Shown piece by piece: positions 19,917 to 27,605 of a stretch of 64,000 bases of DNA (position 1 is the stretch's first letter; every line of letters begins with the position of its first letter). The translations under genes were made by a program, and so were the position numbers. Origin of the DNA: Bacillota bacterium (lineage in GTDB: Bacteria; Bacillota; Clostridia; Clostridiales; Clostridiaceae); assembly GCA_021781655.1 (NCBI GenBank), contig JAJXWJ010000009.1, positions 1 to 64,000 of the forward strand, in the 5' to 3' direction. The notes under the pieces were generated by a model, which ran no database searches, was not told where the DNA came from, and saw only the letters and a list, made by a program, of their open reading frames with translations.

Positions 19917-20442
19917 TAGTTCTCATAAATAAATAGTATGAATGTAATATAGAATTGTAAATTACTTCAGACATATCATATATTAAATTCAGTCGAATGT
20001 TTCTATTTGAGAATAATTCCTTACTATCACTTGAATCTACTATTCCGATAATAGAAATATCACCTACACTTGGAAGGGTTTTGCCTACACCTTTACCAGG
20101 ATGAATAGGAAAGTCTCTAACTTGGATTTCTCCAATACTTCCAATCTCCCCAAGACAAGCATCGATTCCAAGTATCTTGGCAAAAGGATGCATAACTTTT
20201 ATTTCATTTAGTTTTTTATCTAGGTTTAATGCATGTATAGGTTCTGCTATAGTGCCATATACAGGTAATGGAAAATTCCTTGCTTTTAATAAGGAACCAG
20301 TTATAGGACCTAAACAATCGCCTATACATCTATCTGTTCCTATGCAAATAATTATAGTTTTATCATTAATATAAGCTTTCAAAAAATTAGCTATTTCATA
20401 AAAAGCCATAGTATTATTGTAGCAAGTTTTCATCTTGTTCAA
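19903..20442 (-). CDS. yyaC: YyaC-family putative sporulation protein (spore-protease-like fold)
   Basis: This protein of about 180 residues contains IICIGTDRCIGDCLGPITGSLL and ILGIDACLGEIGSIGEIQVRDFPIHPGKGVGKTLPSVGDISIIGIV, the pattern of YyaC proteins related to germination protease and hydrogenase-maturation proteases. YyaC is made during sporulation; its substrate is unknown. I favour the TTG at 20442, since AGAGGTGG lies 5 bases upstream; a GTG at 20451 overlaps that site and an ATG lies at 20433. The gene converges on mbl. Confidence 0.87.
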   Translation of the reverse strand: MNKMKTCYNNTMAFYEIANFLKAYINDKTIIICIGTDRCIGDCLGPITGSLLKARNFPLPVYGTIAEPIHALNLDKKLNEIKVMHPFAKILGIDACLGEIGSIGEIQVRDFPIHPGKGVGKTLPSVGDISIIGIVDSSDSKELFSNRNIRLNLIYDMSEVIYNSILHSYYLFMRTKETP

Positions 20443-20677
20443 AAGAACCACCTCTCGAATAATTTATATGAAAAAAATATTGTTAATATTAATAAATAAA
20501 ATATAAAATACAACTATATGCGATATATTATGAAAATAAGAATAAATAAAAGCATAAGTGAGAAAAATAAGAAATATAATGAAATATAGAAATTGATTAT
20601 ATTTATAATAAAGTGTATAATTCTTTTTGTTGCTGATTATATCGGTGAAATAGTCAGTACAAATAATATTAATATGT

Positions 20678-20762
20678 GGAGGAATTCCCGAGTGGCCAAA
20701 GGGGGCAGACTGTAAATCTGTTAGCTCAGCTTTCGATGGTTCGAATCCATCTTCCTCCACCA
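20678..20762 (+). tRNA. tRNA-Tyr (GTA), first copy
   Basis: The 85-nt class II tRNA has a GGAGGAA/TTCCTCC acceptor stem, anticodon GTA in CTGTAAATC, a long variable arm, a TTCGAAT loop and an encoded CCA. An identical copy lies at 20944-21028. The upstream gap from 20452 holds no gene I can support. Confidence 0.96.
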
Positions 20763-20768
20763 ATATAT

Positions 20769-20844
20769 GGGCGCATAGCTCAGCTGGGAGAGCATCTGCC
20801 TTACAAGCAGAGGGTCACAGGTTCGAGCCCTGTTGTGCCCACCA
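20769..20844 (+). tRNA. tRNA-Val (TAC)
   Basis: This 76-nt tRNA has a GGGCGCA/TGTGCCC acceptor stem with one wobble, anticodon loop CTTACAA (TAC), a TTCGAGC loop and an encoded CCA. Confidence 0.96.
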
Positions 20845-20862
20845 TATATAATTTAATATTAT

Positions 20863-20938
<76 letters not shown>

Positions 20939-20943
20939 TATGT

Positions 20944-21028
20944 GGAGGAATTCCCGAGTGGCCAAAGGGGGCAGACTGTAAATCTGTTAGCTCAGCTTTC
21001 GATGGTTCGAATCCATCTTCCTCCACCA
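20944..21028 (+). tRNA. tRNA-Tyr (GTA), second copy
   Basis: It is identical over all 85 bases to the copy at 20678, with GTA anticodon and encoded CCA. It closes the four-tRNA array. Confidence 0.96.
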
Positions 21029-21032
21029 ATAT

Positions 21033-21053
21033 AAAGACACATAGGTGTCTTTA
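21033..21053 (+). terminator. Terminator of the tRNA array
   Basis: AAAGACAC and GTGTCTTT form a tight stem with a short loop, followed by Ts, five bases after the last tRNA. Confidence 0.75.
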
Positions 21054-21071
21054 TTACTTTATATAATATTA

Positions 21072-21100
21072 TTGACTTGTAATTAAAGTTATGCTACGAT
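21072..21100 (+). promoter_or_regulatory. Sigma-A promoter of the metK transcript
   Basis: TTGACT (21072-21077) and TACGAT (21095-21100) are spaced by exactly 17 bases, 25 bases before the riboswitch P1 stem. Confidence 0.7.
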
Positions 21101-21125
21101 TGTTATGTAAAAATTTAATATAGTA

Positions 21126-21285
21126 CTCTTATCAAGAGAGGTGGAGGGAAAAGGGCCCTATGAAACCCGGCAACCATTGCAAATTTTTTGCATTAAGGTG
21201 CCAATTCCTGCAGAAATGCGTTCTGCGAGATAAGAGAGATTGTAAAAGCGTATGTCTCTTCTTATTTTAATAAGAAGAGTTTTTT
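21126..21285 (+). promoter_or_regulatory. SAM-I riboswitch (S-box) with terminator, controlling metK
   Basis: P1 pairs CTCTTATC (21126-21133) with GATAAGAG (21229-21236). Between them lie the S-box core elements AGAGGTGGAGGGA, GGGCCCTATGAAACCCGGCA with the kink-turn and pseudoknot strands, and AAGGTGCCAATTCC. An intrinsic terminator follows (CTCTTCTTA with TAAGAAGAG, 21256-21279, then Ts). Bound SAM should favour the terminator and shut off metK. Confidence 0.96.
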
Positions 21286-21314
21286 ATTTATAAAAATTTA
21301 AGGAGGATTTCAAA

Positions 21315-22490
21315 ATGAGAAGATTATTCACTTCAGAATCAGTAACAGAAGGACATCCAGACAAAATGTGCGACCAAATATCTGATGGTATTTTAGATGC
21401 TATTTTGGAAAATGACCCATTTGCAAGGGTTGCATGTGAAACTACAGTAACAACAGGTATAGTAAATGTTATGGGAGAAATATCTACAAAAAGTTATGTG
21501 GATATTCCTAAAATAGTTAGAAAGACAATAGCAGATATAGGATATACTAGAGCAAAATATGGCTTTGATGCTGAAACTTGTGCAGTTGTAACATCAATTG
21601 ATGAGCAATCACCTGATATAGCCCAAGGAGTTAATGAGGCTCTTGAATCTAGAAAAGGTGAAGTAGATAAAATTGATGCTATAGGAGCTGGAGATCAAGG
21701 AATGATGTTTGGCTTCGCTACAAATGAAACAGAGGAATATTTACCACTTCCAATAGCAACAGCTCATAAGCTTGCAAGAAAATTATCAGAAGTAAGAAAA
21801 AATGGTACATTATCATATTTAAGACCAGATGGTAAAACTCAAGTTACTGTAGAATATGAGGGAAATAAGCCAATAAGAATAGATACGGTAGTTGTATCAA
21901 CACAACATGGACCAGAAGTATCTCAAGAGCAAATTACAGAAGATATAATAGAAAAAGTTATTAAAGCAGTTATTCCAGCACAACTTTTAGATGAAAAAAC
22001 TAGATATTTTATTAACCCAACAGGAAGATTTGTAATTGGAGGACCACAAGGAGACTCTGGACTTACTGGAAGAAAGATAATAGTTGATACTTATGGCGGT
22101 TCTGGAAGACACGGTGGTGGTGCTTTCTCTGGAAAAGATCCAACTAAAGTTGATAGATCAGCAGCATATGCAGCAAGATGGGTTGCAAAAAATTTAGTGG
22201 CTGCGGGTGTGGCAGACAAGCTTGAAATACAACTTGCTTATGCAATTGGTGTTGCAAAGCCTGTATCAATTGAAATTGAAACCTTTGGAACAGGAAAACT
22301 TGAAGAAGATAAAATTATAAATATAGTTCAAAAAGTATTTGATTTAAGACCTGCTGCAATAATAAGAGATCTTGATCTAAGAAGACCTATATTTAGACAA
22401 ACAGCAGCATATGGTCACTTTGGTAGAACAGATGTTAAACTTCCTTGGGAAGAGCTAAATAAAGTAGATGAAATAAAAGCATATATGTAA
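21315..22490 (+). CDS. metK: S-adenosylmethionine synthetase
   Basis: MetK makes SAM from methionine and ATP as a cytosolic tetramer. The 391-residue protein has the N-terminal [20 protein letters not shown], the [12 protein letters not shown] hexapeptide region, and the C-terminal P-loop-like [22 protein letters not shown]. It is regulated by the SAM-I riboswitch 30 bp upstream, giving feedback by its own product. AAGGAGG precedes the ATG. Confidence 0.97.
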   Translation: MRRLFTSESVTEGHPDKMCDQISDGILDAILENDPFARVACETTVTTGIVNVMGEISTKSYVDIPKIVRKTIADIGYTRAKYGFDAETCAVVTSIDEQSPDIAQGVNEALESRKGEVDKIDAIGAGDQGMMFGFATNETEEYLPLPIATAHKLARKLSEVRKNGTLSYLRPDGKTQVTVEYEGNKPIRIDTVVVSTQHGPEVSQEQITEDIIEKVIKAVIPAQLLDEKTRYFINPTGRFVIGGPQGDSGLTGRKIIVDTYGGSGRHGGGAFSGKDPTKVDRSAAYAARWVAKNLVAAGVADKLEIQLAYAIGVAKPVSIEIETFGTGKLEEDKIINIVQKVFDLRPAAIIRDLDLRRPIFRQTAAYGHFGRTDVKLPWEELNKVDEIKAYM

Positions 22491-22495
22491 AAAAT

Positions 22496-22524
22496 AAAAA
22501 AAGCAGGAAATCCTGCTTTTTTTT
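22496..22524 (+). terminator. Terminator of metK
   Basis: AAAAAGCAGGA pairs with TCCTGCTTTTT across a two-base loop, with extra Ts, seven bases after the stop. Confidence 0.92.
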
Positions 22525-22640
22525 AATTATATCTCCTTCGATATTTTTAGAAAATAAATAGGTTAAGCTATATAAACTTTTTTTAACCTAATTGTTATGA
22601 TATAATTTTTTTATCAGATACTCGTTAAGGAGAGATTAAA

Positions 22641-24851
22641 ATGCCCCAAATTCAAGGTGTTATAGAAGATATTATATTTAAAAATGATGATAACGGTTAT
22701 GTAGTAGCTATAGTCGCAACTAAAGATGAAACTCATACAGTTGTAGGATATATACCGAACATTGTAGAAGGGCAATCGCTAAAGATTGATGGAGATTGGG
22801 TTAAACACCCCGAATTCGGAAAACAATTTAAAATAAACGGTTATGAAGAGATTTTGCCAACATCTAAGATTGGTATAGAAAAATATTTAGCTTCAGGAAT
22901 AATACTTGGCATAGGTCCTGTAACTGCAAAGAAAATTGTTGAAAGATTTGGAGAAAAAACGTTAGAAATAATGGATAATAACATTGAAAAACTTGGGGAA
23001 ATTGAAGGTATTGGCGAGAAGAAGGTAAAACTTATAAATGAATCTTATAAGAAACAGCAAGAAGTTAGAACAATAATGGTATTTTTACAGGAATATGGTG
23101 TTAGTCCAAATCAGTGTATAAAAATATATAACAAATACAAAAAAGAAGCTATTAAAATCGTTAAGGAAAATCCTTATAAACTTACAGAAGATATAGCAGG
23201 CATAGGTTTTAAAACAGCAGATAAAATAGCAAGAAATTTAGGTATTGAAGCATCATCACCTTTTAGAATTCAAAGTGGAATTACTTTTGTTGTAGGTGAA
23301 TTTTGTGCGATGGGCAATACCTATATGCCAATGGATAAATTAATAAAAGAAGCTAGTGATATGCTTTGCATAGATAAAACAGAAGTGGAAAAAAATATTT
23401 ATGAATGCACTTTAGATCAAAAAATAAAAATCGAGTTAATAGACAATGAAAATTGTGTTTTTACCATGCCGTACTATTATTGTGAGTTAGGAGTAACAAA
23501 AAAAATAATAACTATGGTAACAAATCTATATAACCCGATTAATATAAATGTAGAGGAAGAAATAAAAGGTTTTGAAGAAGAAAATAATATATGTTTTGCT
23601 GAAAGTCAGAAGGAGGCTATAAAAGGAGCACTAGAAAATGGAATAGAAGTTATTACTGGTGGACCTGGAACCGGAAAGACTACAATAATAAACTGTATAA
23701 CTAATATATTCGAAAATGCTTCACTTAAGGTTTTGATGGCAGCTCCTACAGGAAGAGCCGCTAAAAGGATGTCTGAAGCTACCAAAAGAGAAGCAAAAAC
23801 TATACATAGATTATTAGAGCTTGGCATAACTGATGGAACTGATATATCATTTTACAGGGATGAAGATTCACCTTTAGAATGCGATGTAATAATAATTGAT
23901 GAAGCATCTATGGTCGATATAGTGTTGATGAATAATTTATTAAAAGCAATAGGAATGGGAACAAGAATAATTATTGTTGGAGATGTAGACCAACTTCCTT
24001 CTGTAGGTCCAGGAAATGTATTAAAGGATATAATAGAAAGTGGAGCTGTTAAAGTAGTAAGATTAAAAAATATTTTTAGGCAAGCAAAGGAAAGTATGAT
24101 AATAGTCAATGCTCATAAAATAAACAGCGGAGAAATGCCGATACTAAATGCAAAAGATAAAGATTTTTATTTCATAGAAAACGGAAGCAGTGAAGGAATA
24201 TTAAGTACAATAATAGAATTAGTAAATACGAGACTACCCAAATTTAATAAAGCTTGGGATAGTAAGACTCATCTACAAGTATTATCACCTATGAGAAAAG
24301 GGATACTTGGTGTATCGAATTTAAATGAAAAACTTCAGAAAAAGCTAAATCCGGAAAGTGAAAACAAAAAAGAGATAAAGTACAGAGACACTATTTTTAG
24401 AGTTGGCGATAAAGTTATGCAAACAAAAAATAACTATTCATTAAAATGGGAAAGAATATCAGGAGAAGGTGAAAAAGAAGGAGAAGGCATATTTAACGGT
24501 GATGTAGGCTTTGTAATTGATATAGAAGATGAAAATAATTTAATTGTTGCGTTTGAAGAAGAAAGAAAAGTGGTATATGATAAAATATATTTAGATGAAT
24601 TGGATCTTGCCTATGCTGTTACAATTCATAAAAGCCAAGGCAGCGAGTTTCCTGTTGTTATAATGCCAGCATTCATGGGACCTCCGCTTTTAATGAACAG
24701 AAATTTGCTTTACACTGGAATTACAAGAGCTAAAGCTTTAGTGGTATTGGTTGGCAACCCCAAAGCGGTTCACTTTATGATAAAAAATAATAAAAGTTTT
24801 GACAGATATTCAAGTCTAAAATGGAGAATTATGGACATAATGAAAGTATGA
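22641..24851 (+). CDS. recD2: RecD2-type SF1B DNA helicase
   Basis: This 736-residue ATP-dependent 5'-3' DNA helicase works in repair outside a RecBCD complex. The N-terminal OB-like part (about 1-75) is followed by helix-hairpin-helix repeats around 90-200 (IGPVTAKKIVERFG, IEGIGEKKVKLI, AGIGFKTADKIA). The helicase core has Walker A GGPGTGKTTI near 339, motif II VIIIDEASMVD, motif III IIVGDVDQLPSVGPG, and motif VI YTGITRAKALVVLVG. It stands first in a run with the comF-like genes, an arrangement common in clostridia. Confidence 0.95.
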   Translation: MPQIQGVIEDIIFKNDDNGYVVAIVATKDETHTVVGYIPNIVEGQSLKIDGDWVKHPEFGKQFKINGYEEILPTSKIGIEKYLASGIILGIGPVTAKKIVERFGEKTLEIMDNNIEKLGEIEGIGEKKVKLINESYKKQQEVRTIMVFLQEYGVSPNQCIKIYNKYKKEAIKIVKENPYKLTEDIAGIGFKTADKIARNLGIEASSPFRIQSGITFVVGEFCAMGNTYMPMDKLIKEASDMLCIDKTEVEKNIYECTLDQKIKIELIDNENCVFTMPYYYCELGVTKKIITMVTNLYNPININVEEEIKGFEEENNICFAESQKEAIKGALENGIEVITGGPGTGKTTIINCITNIFENASLKVLMAAPTGRAAKRMSEATKREAKTIHRLLELGITDGTDISFYRDEDSPLECDVIIIDEASMVDIVLMNNLLKAIGMGTRIIIVGDVDQLPSVGPGNVLKDIIESGAVKVVRLKNIFRQAKESMIIVNAHKINSGEMPILNAKDKDFYFIENGSSEGILSTIIELVNTRLPKFNKAWDSKTHLQVLSPMRKGILGVSNLNEKLQKKLNPESENKKEIKYRDTIFRVGDKVMQTKNNYSLKWERISGEGEKEGEGIFNGDVGFVIDIEDENNLIVAFEEERKVVYDKIYLDELDLAYAVTIHKSQGSEFPVVIMPAFMGPPLLMNRNLLYTGITRAKALVVLVGNPKAVHFMIKNNKSFDRYSSLKWRIMDIMKV

Positions 24852-24889
24852 TAGGCTAAGTATTTTATTTTAGAAGGTAGGTTTTCTTT

Positions 24890-25915
24890 GTGAAGGTAAA
24901 TGAAGAGGATTCATTAAGTTTAAGAGAAAAGAAAATAAGTGAAACTATACTTAATTGGAGCAAAGGAAAAGAAAGTTATTTGAATGTAATAGCTCCACCC
25001 TACAATACATCTATAATTTTTTTTCAAGTCGTTTCTGATTATGTAAAGTTAGGTAAAAGAGTGCTATATATAACGGATGAAGAAGATAAGCACATTGAGG
25101 TTTTAAAATCTTTTAAAAAAGGTATTTTTTTTAAAGATTATACTTATTTAAAAAATAATGTAGACAGTTTAAGTAGCCTTTTAGTATTTTGCAGTTCAAT
25201 AAAAGCTATACAATTAAATGACAAATTTGATCTTGTAATTTATGATGATATAAGAAGTTATCCAGAATACTCAAAATATAAGATTATAGATATACTAAAC
25301 AACTGTGCAAAGGAAAATGGAAAACTTATTGCGTATTCTGTAGAGGCTATTTTCCCAAAAAGAAAAGAAATTACTATGCATATAAGAGATAACAGAATAC
25401 CGATAGTCGAGCCTAGGGTAATTACTACAAGATTAGATATAAACAAAGAAATGCCAAATGCTATATATGAATATATTAAGTGGTCCATAGACATAGATAG
25501 AAAGGTTGTAATTTCTGTTCCAGATAATATAAAGCTGCTCAACATCACGTCTTATATTTATAAATGTTGTCAGCAGCTTACAACTAATATTTTCTACTAT
25601 TCAAGTATAGAAAAAAATAGGTCAGCAATAGATGGCTTTCATAAGTATAAAAGCTCTTTAATTGTTACAGATGATTTTGATAGAATATTAAGAAAAGATG
25701 AAAATATAAATATAATAGTTGGCTTTGCAGACGATGCAACATTTAATTATAAAAAGTTAGTTTATTTATGTGGCAGGACAGGTAAAGGTGAACTTGGAGA
25801 TAGAGGAGAGGTAATACTTTTAGCAAAAGACGAGACTAAAGATATAGAAAAAGCTAAAAAATTGACGAGGAATTTTAATAAGGAAGCATGGGAAAAAGGA
25901 TTACTAAGCATTTAA
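24890..25915 (+). CDS. ComFA-like protein lacking the helicase ATP-binding motifs
   Basis: This 341-residue protein has the C-terminal half of ComFA, the DNA-uptake translocase: VYLCGRTGKGELGDRGEVILL followed by an Asn-Lys-Glu-Ala tail is the ComFA motif VI region. However, the Walker A position reads APPYNTSII with no GKT, the DEAD position reads VIYDDI, and the N-terminal zinc finger of ComFA is absent. ATP-driven translocation by the usual site is unlikely. The start is GTG with GAAGGTAGG upstream. It overlaps comFC by 28 bp, so the two are translationally coupled. It may be structural or a decayed homologue; orthologue comparison would decide. Confidence 0.7.
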   Translation: MKVNEEDSLSLREKKISETILNWSKGKESYLNVIAPPYNTSIIFFQVVSDYVKLGKRVLYITDEEDKHIEVLKSFKKGIFFKDYTYLKNNVDSLSSLLVFCSSIKAIQLNDKFDLVIYDDIRSYPEYSKYKIIDILNNCAKENGKLIAYSVEAIFPKRKEITMHIRDNRIPIVEPRVITTRLDINKEMPNAIYEYIKWSIDIDRKVVISVPDNIKLLNITSYIYKCCQQLTTNIFYYSSIEKNRSAIDGFHKYKSSLIVTDDFDRILRKDENINIIVGFADDATFNYKKLVYLCGRTGKGELGDRGEVILLAKDETKDIEKAKKLTRNFNKEAWEKGLLSI

Positions 25916-26565
25916 CATATTTATTTGAAGCATTGCTTGAAGTTGTTTACTATAAAGATGATGTATGTATAATATGTGGCGGAAATGCAGAAGAAATAAA
26001 TATATGTAAATCATGCTTAAATAAAATAAAAACCTGTCCTGGCGATACGGTCTTATGCAAAAATAATAACTATTTTATTTATTACAGTGTATCTTATTAT
26101 TCAAAAGTTATGAAAACATTAATATTAAGATTAAAGTATAAAGGTGATTTTTTTTCTGGTGAAACAATTGCAAAGTTAATGGTTAGCCATATCCAAAGGG
26201 AAAAAATAAAATTTGATGCTATTACCTTTGTACCTATGACAAAACGTGCAGAAAAAAAGAGAGGTTATAACCAAAGTCAATTTTTAAGTAAGCTTGTAAG
26301 TAAAAGTTTAGATGTTCCTCTTATAAAGTGCCTTGTTAAGGTTCATGAATCAAATGATCAAATAGGTCTTGATGGTAGTGGAAGATGGGATAATCTTTCT
26401 AATTGCTTTAGAGCTGTAAATGAAAAGATGTATTTAGGAAAAGTCATTTTGCTAATAGATGATGTTATTACTACTGGTGCAACGGCCTATTACTGTGGAG
26501 ATGCAATGAAAAAATCAGGAGCAAAATCAGTAATTGTATTGACTGCCGCAAAAAGTTGTATATAA
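25888..26565 (+). CDS. comFC: ComFC-family phosphoribosyltransferase-like protein
   Basis: ComFC proteins are needed for DNA uptake in naturally competent bacteria and carry a PRTase fold. The 225-residue protein has a four-Cys zinc site near the N terminus (CIICGG...CKSC), the double-Lys region ILRLKYKGD, FVPMTKRAEKKRGYNQSQFL, and the PRPP-binding loop VILLIDDVITTGATAYYC. All are typical. Its 3' end contains the promoter of the following ncRNA. Confidence 0.9.
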   Translation: MGKRITKHLTYLFEALLEVVYYKDDVCIICGGNAEEINICKSCLNKIKTCPGDTVLCKNNNYFIYYSVSYYSKVMKTLILRLKYKGDFFSGETIAKLMVSHIQREKIKFDAITFVPMTKRAEKKRGYNQSQFLSKLVSKSLDVPLIKCLVKVHESNDQIGLDGSGRWDNLSNCFRAVNEKMYLGKVILLIDDVITTGATAYYCGDAMKKSGAKSVIVLTAAKSCI

Positions 26566-26566
26566 T
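26539..26566 (+). promoter_or_regulatory. Promoter of the structured ncRNA, inside the comFC 3' end
   Basis: TTGACT (26539-26544) and a perfect TATAAT (26561-26566) are spaced by 16 bases, placing the RNA start near 26573. The overlap with comFC means the RNA has its own promoter although it follows a protein operon closely. Confidence 0.65.
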
Positions 26567-26574
26567 ATATATTG

Positions 26575-26840
26575 TATTGTATTAAATTAGGTTTGTGGTT
26601 GAAAGTCGATGCCAGTCGCAGGCAAAACGATCCACGTAAGTTAAACAAAGTTTTAATGAGCATGGTGCGGCTTAGAAGTAAGTCCTGCCGAGAAAATCGA
26701 GAGGGTGAGTAGTGAGAGGTTAATTCCGGGTAGCAAAAGCTCCAGCAGGCGAGTGTGGGGTCAAAGACCAGGTCAACTAGTTTAATAAATGCACTAATGG
26801 TGCGGTTTAGCAGTCCTTTTGGGGGCTGCTATTTTGGTTT
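26575..26840 (+). ncRNA. raiA RNA: Structured ncRNA, probably raiA-motif RNA
   Basis: A G+C-rich block of about 250 bases stands out from A+T-rich surroundings. It has a consensus promoter before it and a strong terminator at its end (AGCAGTCC with GGGGCTGCT, then Ts). It has no open frame and many purine-rich short motifs (GAGGGTGAGTAGTGAGAGG, GGTCAAAGACCAGGTC) typical of a folded RNA. Its position after comFC, in the recD2-comF-hpf-secA-prfB neighbourhood, its length, and hpf/raiA downstream fit the raiA motif of clostridia and actinobacteria. I assign it from memory of that class; a covariance-model search is needed to confirm. The last 87 bases recur at 44008-44094 as the flank of a genomic island. 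Confidence 0.65.
26747..26833 (+). repeat. Left attachment-type direct repeat (ncRNA 3' end)
   Basis: These 87 bases are identical to 44008-44094, running from AGGCGAGTGTGGGG through the terminator stem to GCTATT. Sequences diverge at once on both sides. Confidence 0.93.
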
Positions 26841-26851
26841 TTTGAATAAAA

Positions 26852-26870
26852 ATTCCCGAATTATTCCCGA
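26852..26870 (+). repeat. Left copy of a 19-bp sub-terminal repeat
   Basis: The 19 bases contain ATTCCCGA twice, 3 bases apart, and recur exactly at 43879-43897 in the same orientation. They lie 18 bp inside the left repeat. Paired sub-terminal repeats are what arm-type integrase sites look like; that role is a guess. Confidence 0.6.
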
Positions 26871-26949
26871 ATTTTTGATTATAGAATTGTATCTTAAGTG
26901 GCTTTACATCTAGCTTATCTAAGTATTTTAATTATGGATATAATCTTAA

Positions 26950-27462
26950 TATTAAATTTATTGATTCGGAATTAGAGCTAATAATATGTTTTGATGTTGA
27001 CTTAAATGCAGAAGATGAGGACGAGTTTGGAACACTACCAACAATTCAAGATGTTGAAATGGTATTTTCAGCTTCACGTTCAAGAAATGTATTAAGTATA
27101 CCTCTTATACAAAGTTTTGGACAACTTAAAAAAATTATAGAGAAGAAGGAAAAGATATAATTTTGGATAATTGTCAAAATATTTTATTCTCAGGGTTTGC
27201 ACCTACAAGTAAGACTACTGAAGATTTAAGTAAGGCAATGGAAAATTACACAACTCAATCTGGTAGTGTAAGTTATAGCTTTAAATATACAAACAGTAGA
27301 ATGGAAAATCAAAATGTAAGTGGACAAATGATGGCCAAACCATTAATGTCAGCAGATCAAATTAAGAGAATACCTAAAGAAACCTTTGTATCGCTATATA
27401 AATCATTAGTCTTGTATAAAATAGCAAATATTCTAATAAAAATTATACAATGTAAAATATAA
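26950..27462 (+). pseudogene. TraG/VirD4-type conjugation coupling protein, frameshifted C-terminal remnant
   Basis: In one frame, DEFGTLPTIQDVEMVFSASR and the following PLIQSFGQLKK match the Walker B and downstream region of TraG/VirD4 ATPases, which bring DNA to the conjugation pore. A one-base shift near 27145 moves the match to the next frame, where DNCQNILFSGFAPTSKTTED, SGSVS and KPLMSADQIKRIPKETFV continue it. The N-terminal half with Walker A is missing. It shows that the island was once a conjugative element. The stretch 26871-26950 has nothing I recognise. Confidence 0.8.
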
Positions 27463-27542
27463 GTAAAGTATTAAATATTTAATTATTAGTTACGATAATG
27501 TAAAAGAGGATAAATTAGGATAAAAACAAAATTTAAGTAAAG

Positions 27543-27578
27543 TTTAAGTTGCTATCATATATAGGGCAGTAACTTAAA
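27543..27578 (+). promoter_or_regulatory. Inverted repeat in the rhs leader
   Basis: TTTAAGTTGCT and AGTAACTTAAA form an 11-bp inverted repeat with one mismatch and a 14-base gap. It ends four bases before the GGAGG ribosome binding site of the large rhs gene. It could be an operator or a leader hairpin. Confidence 0.4.
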
Positions 27579-27605
27579 TCTTGGAGGAAGGGATTATAAA
27601 AAACA

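Noticed and set aside
20464..20763. Minus-strand 99-codon frame across the first tRNA-Tyr
   Set aside because: It overlaps a certain tRNA, has a hydrophobic low-complexity translation and no ribosome binding site.
26705..26730. Possible group of riboswitch-like motifs (GAGGGTGAGTAGTGAGAGG) ahead of the TraG remnant
   Set aside because: The block has its own promoter and terminator and lies in an ncRNA neighbourhood; nothing suggests control of a downstream gene.
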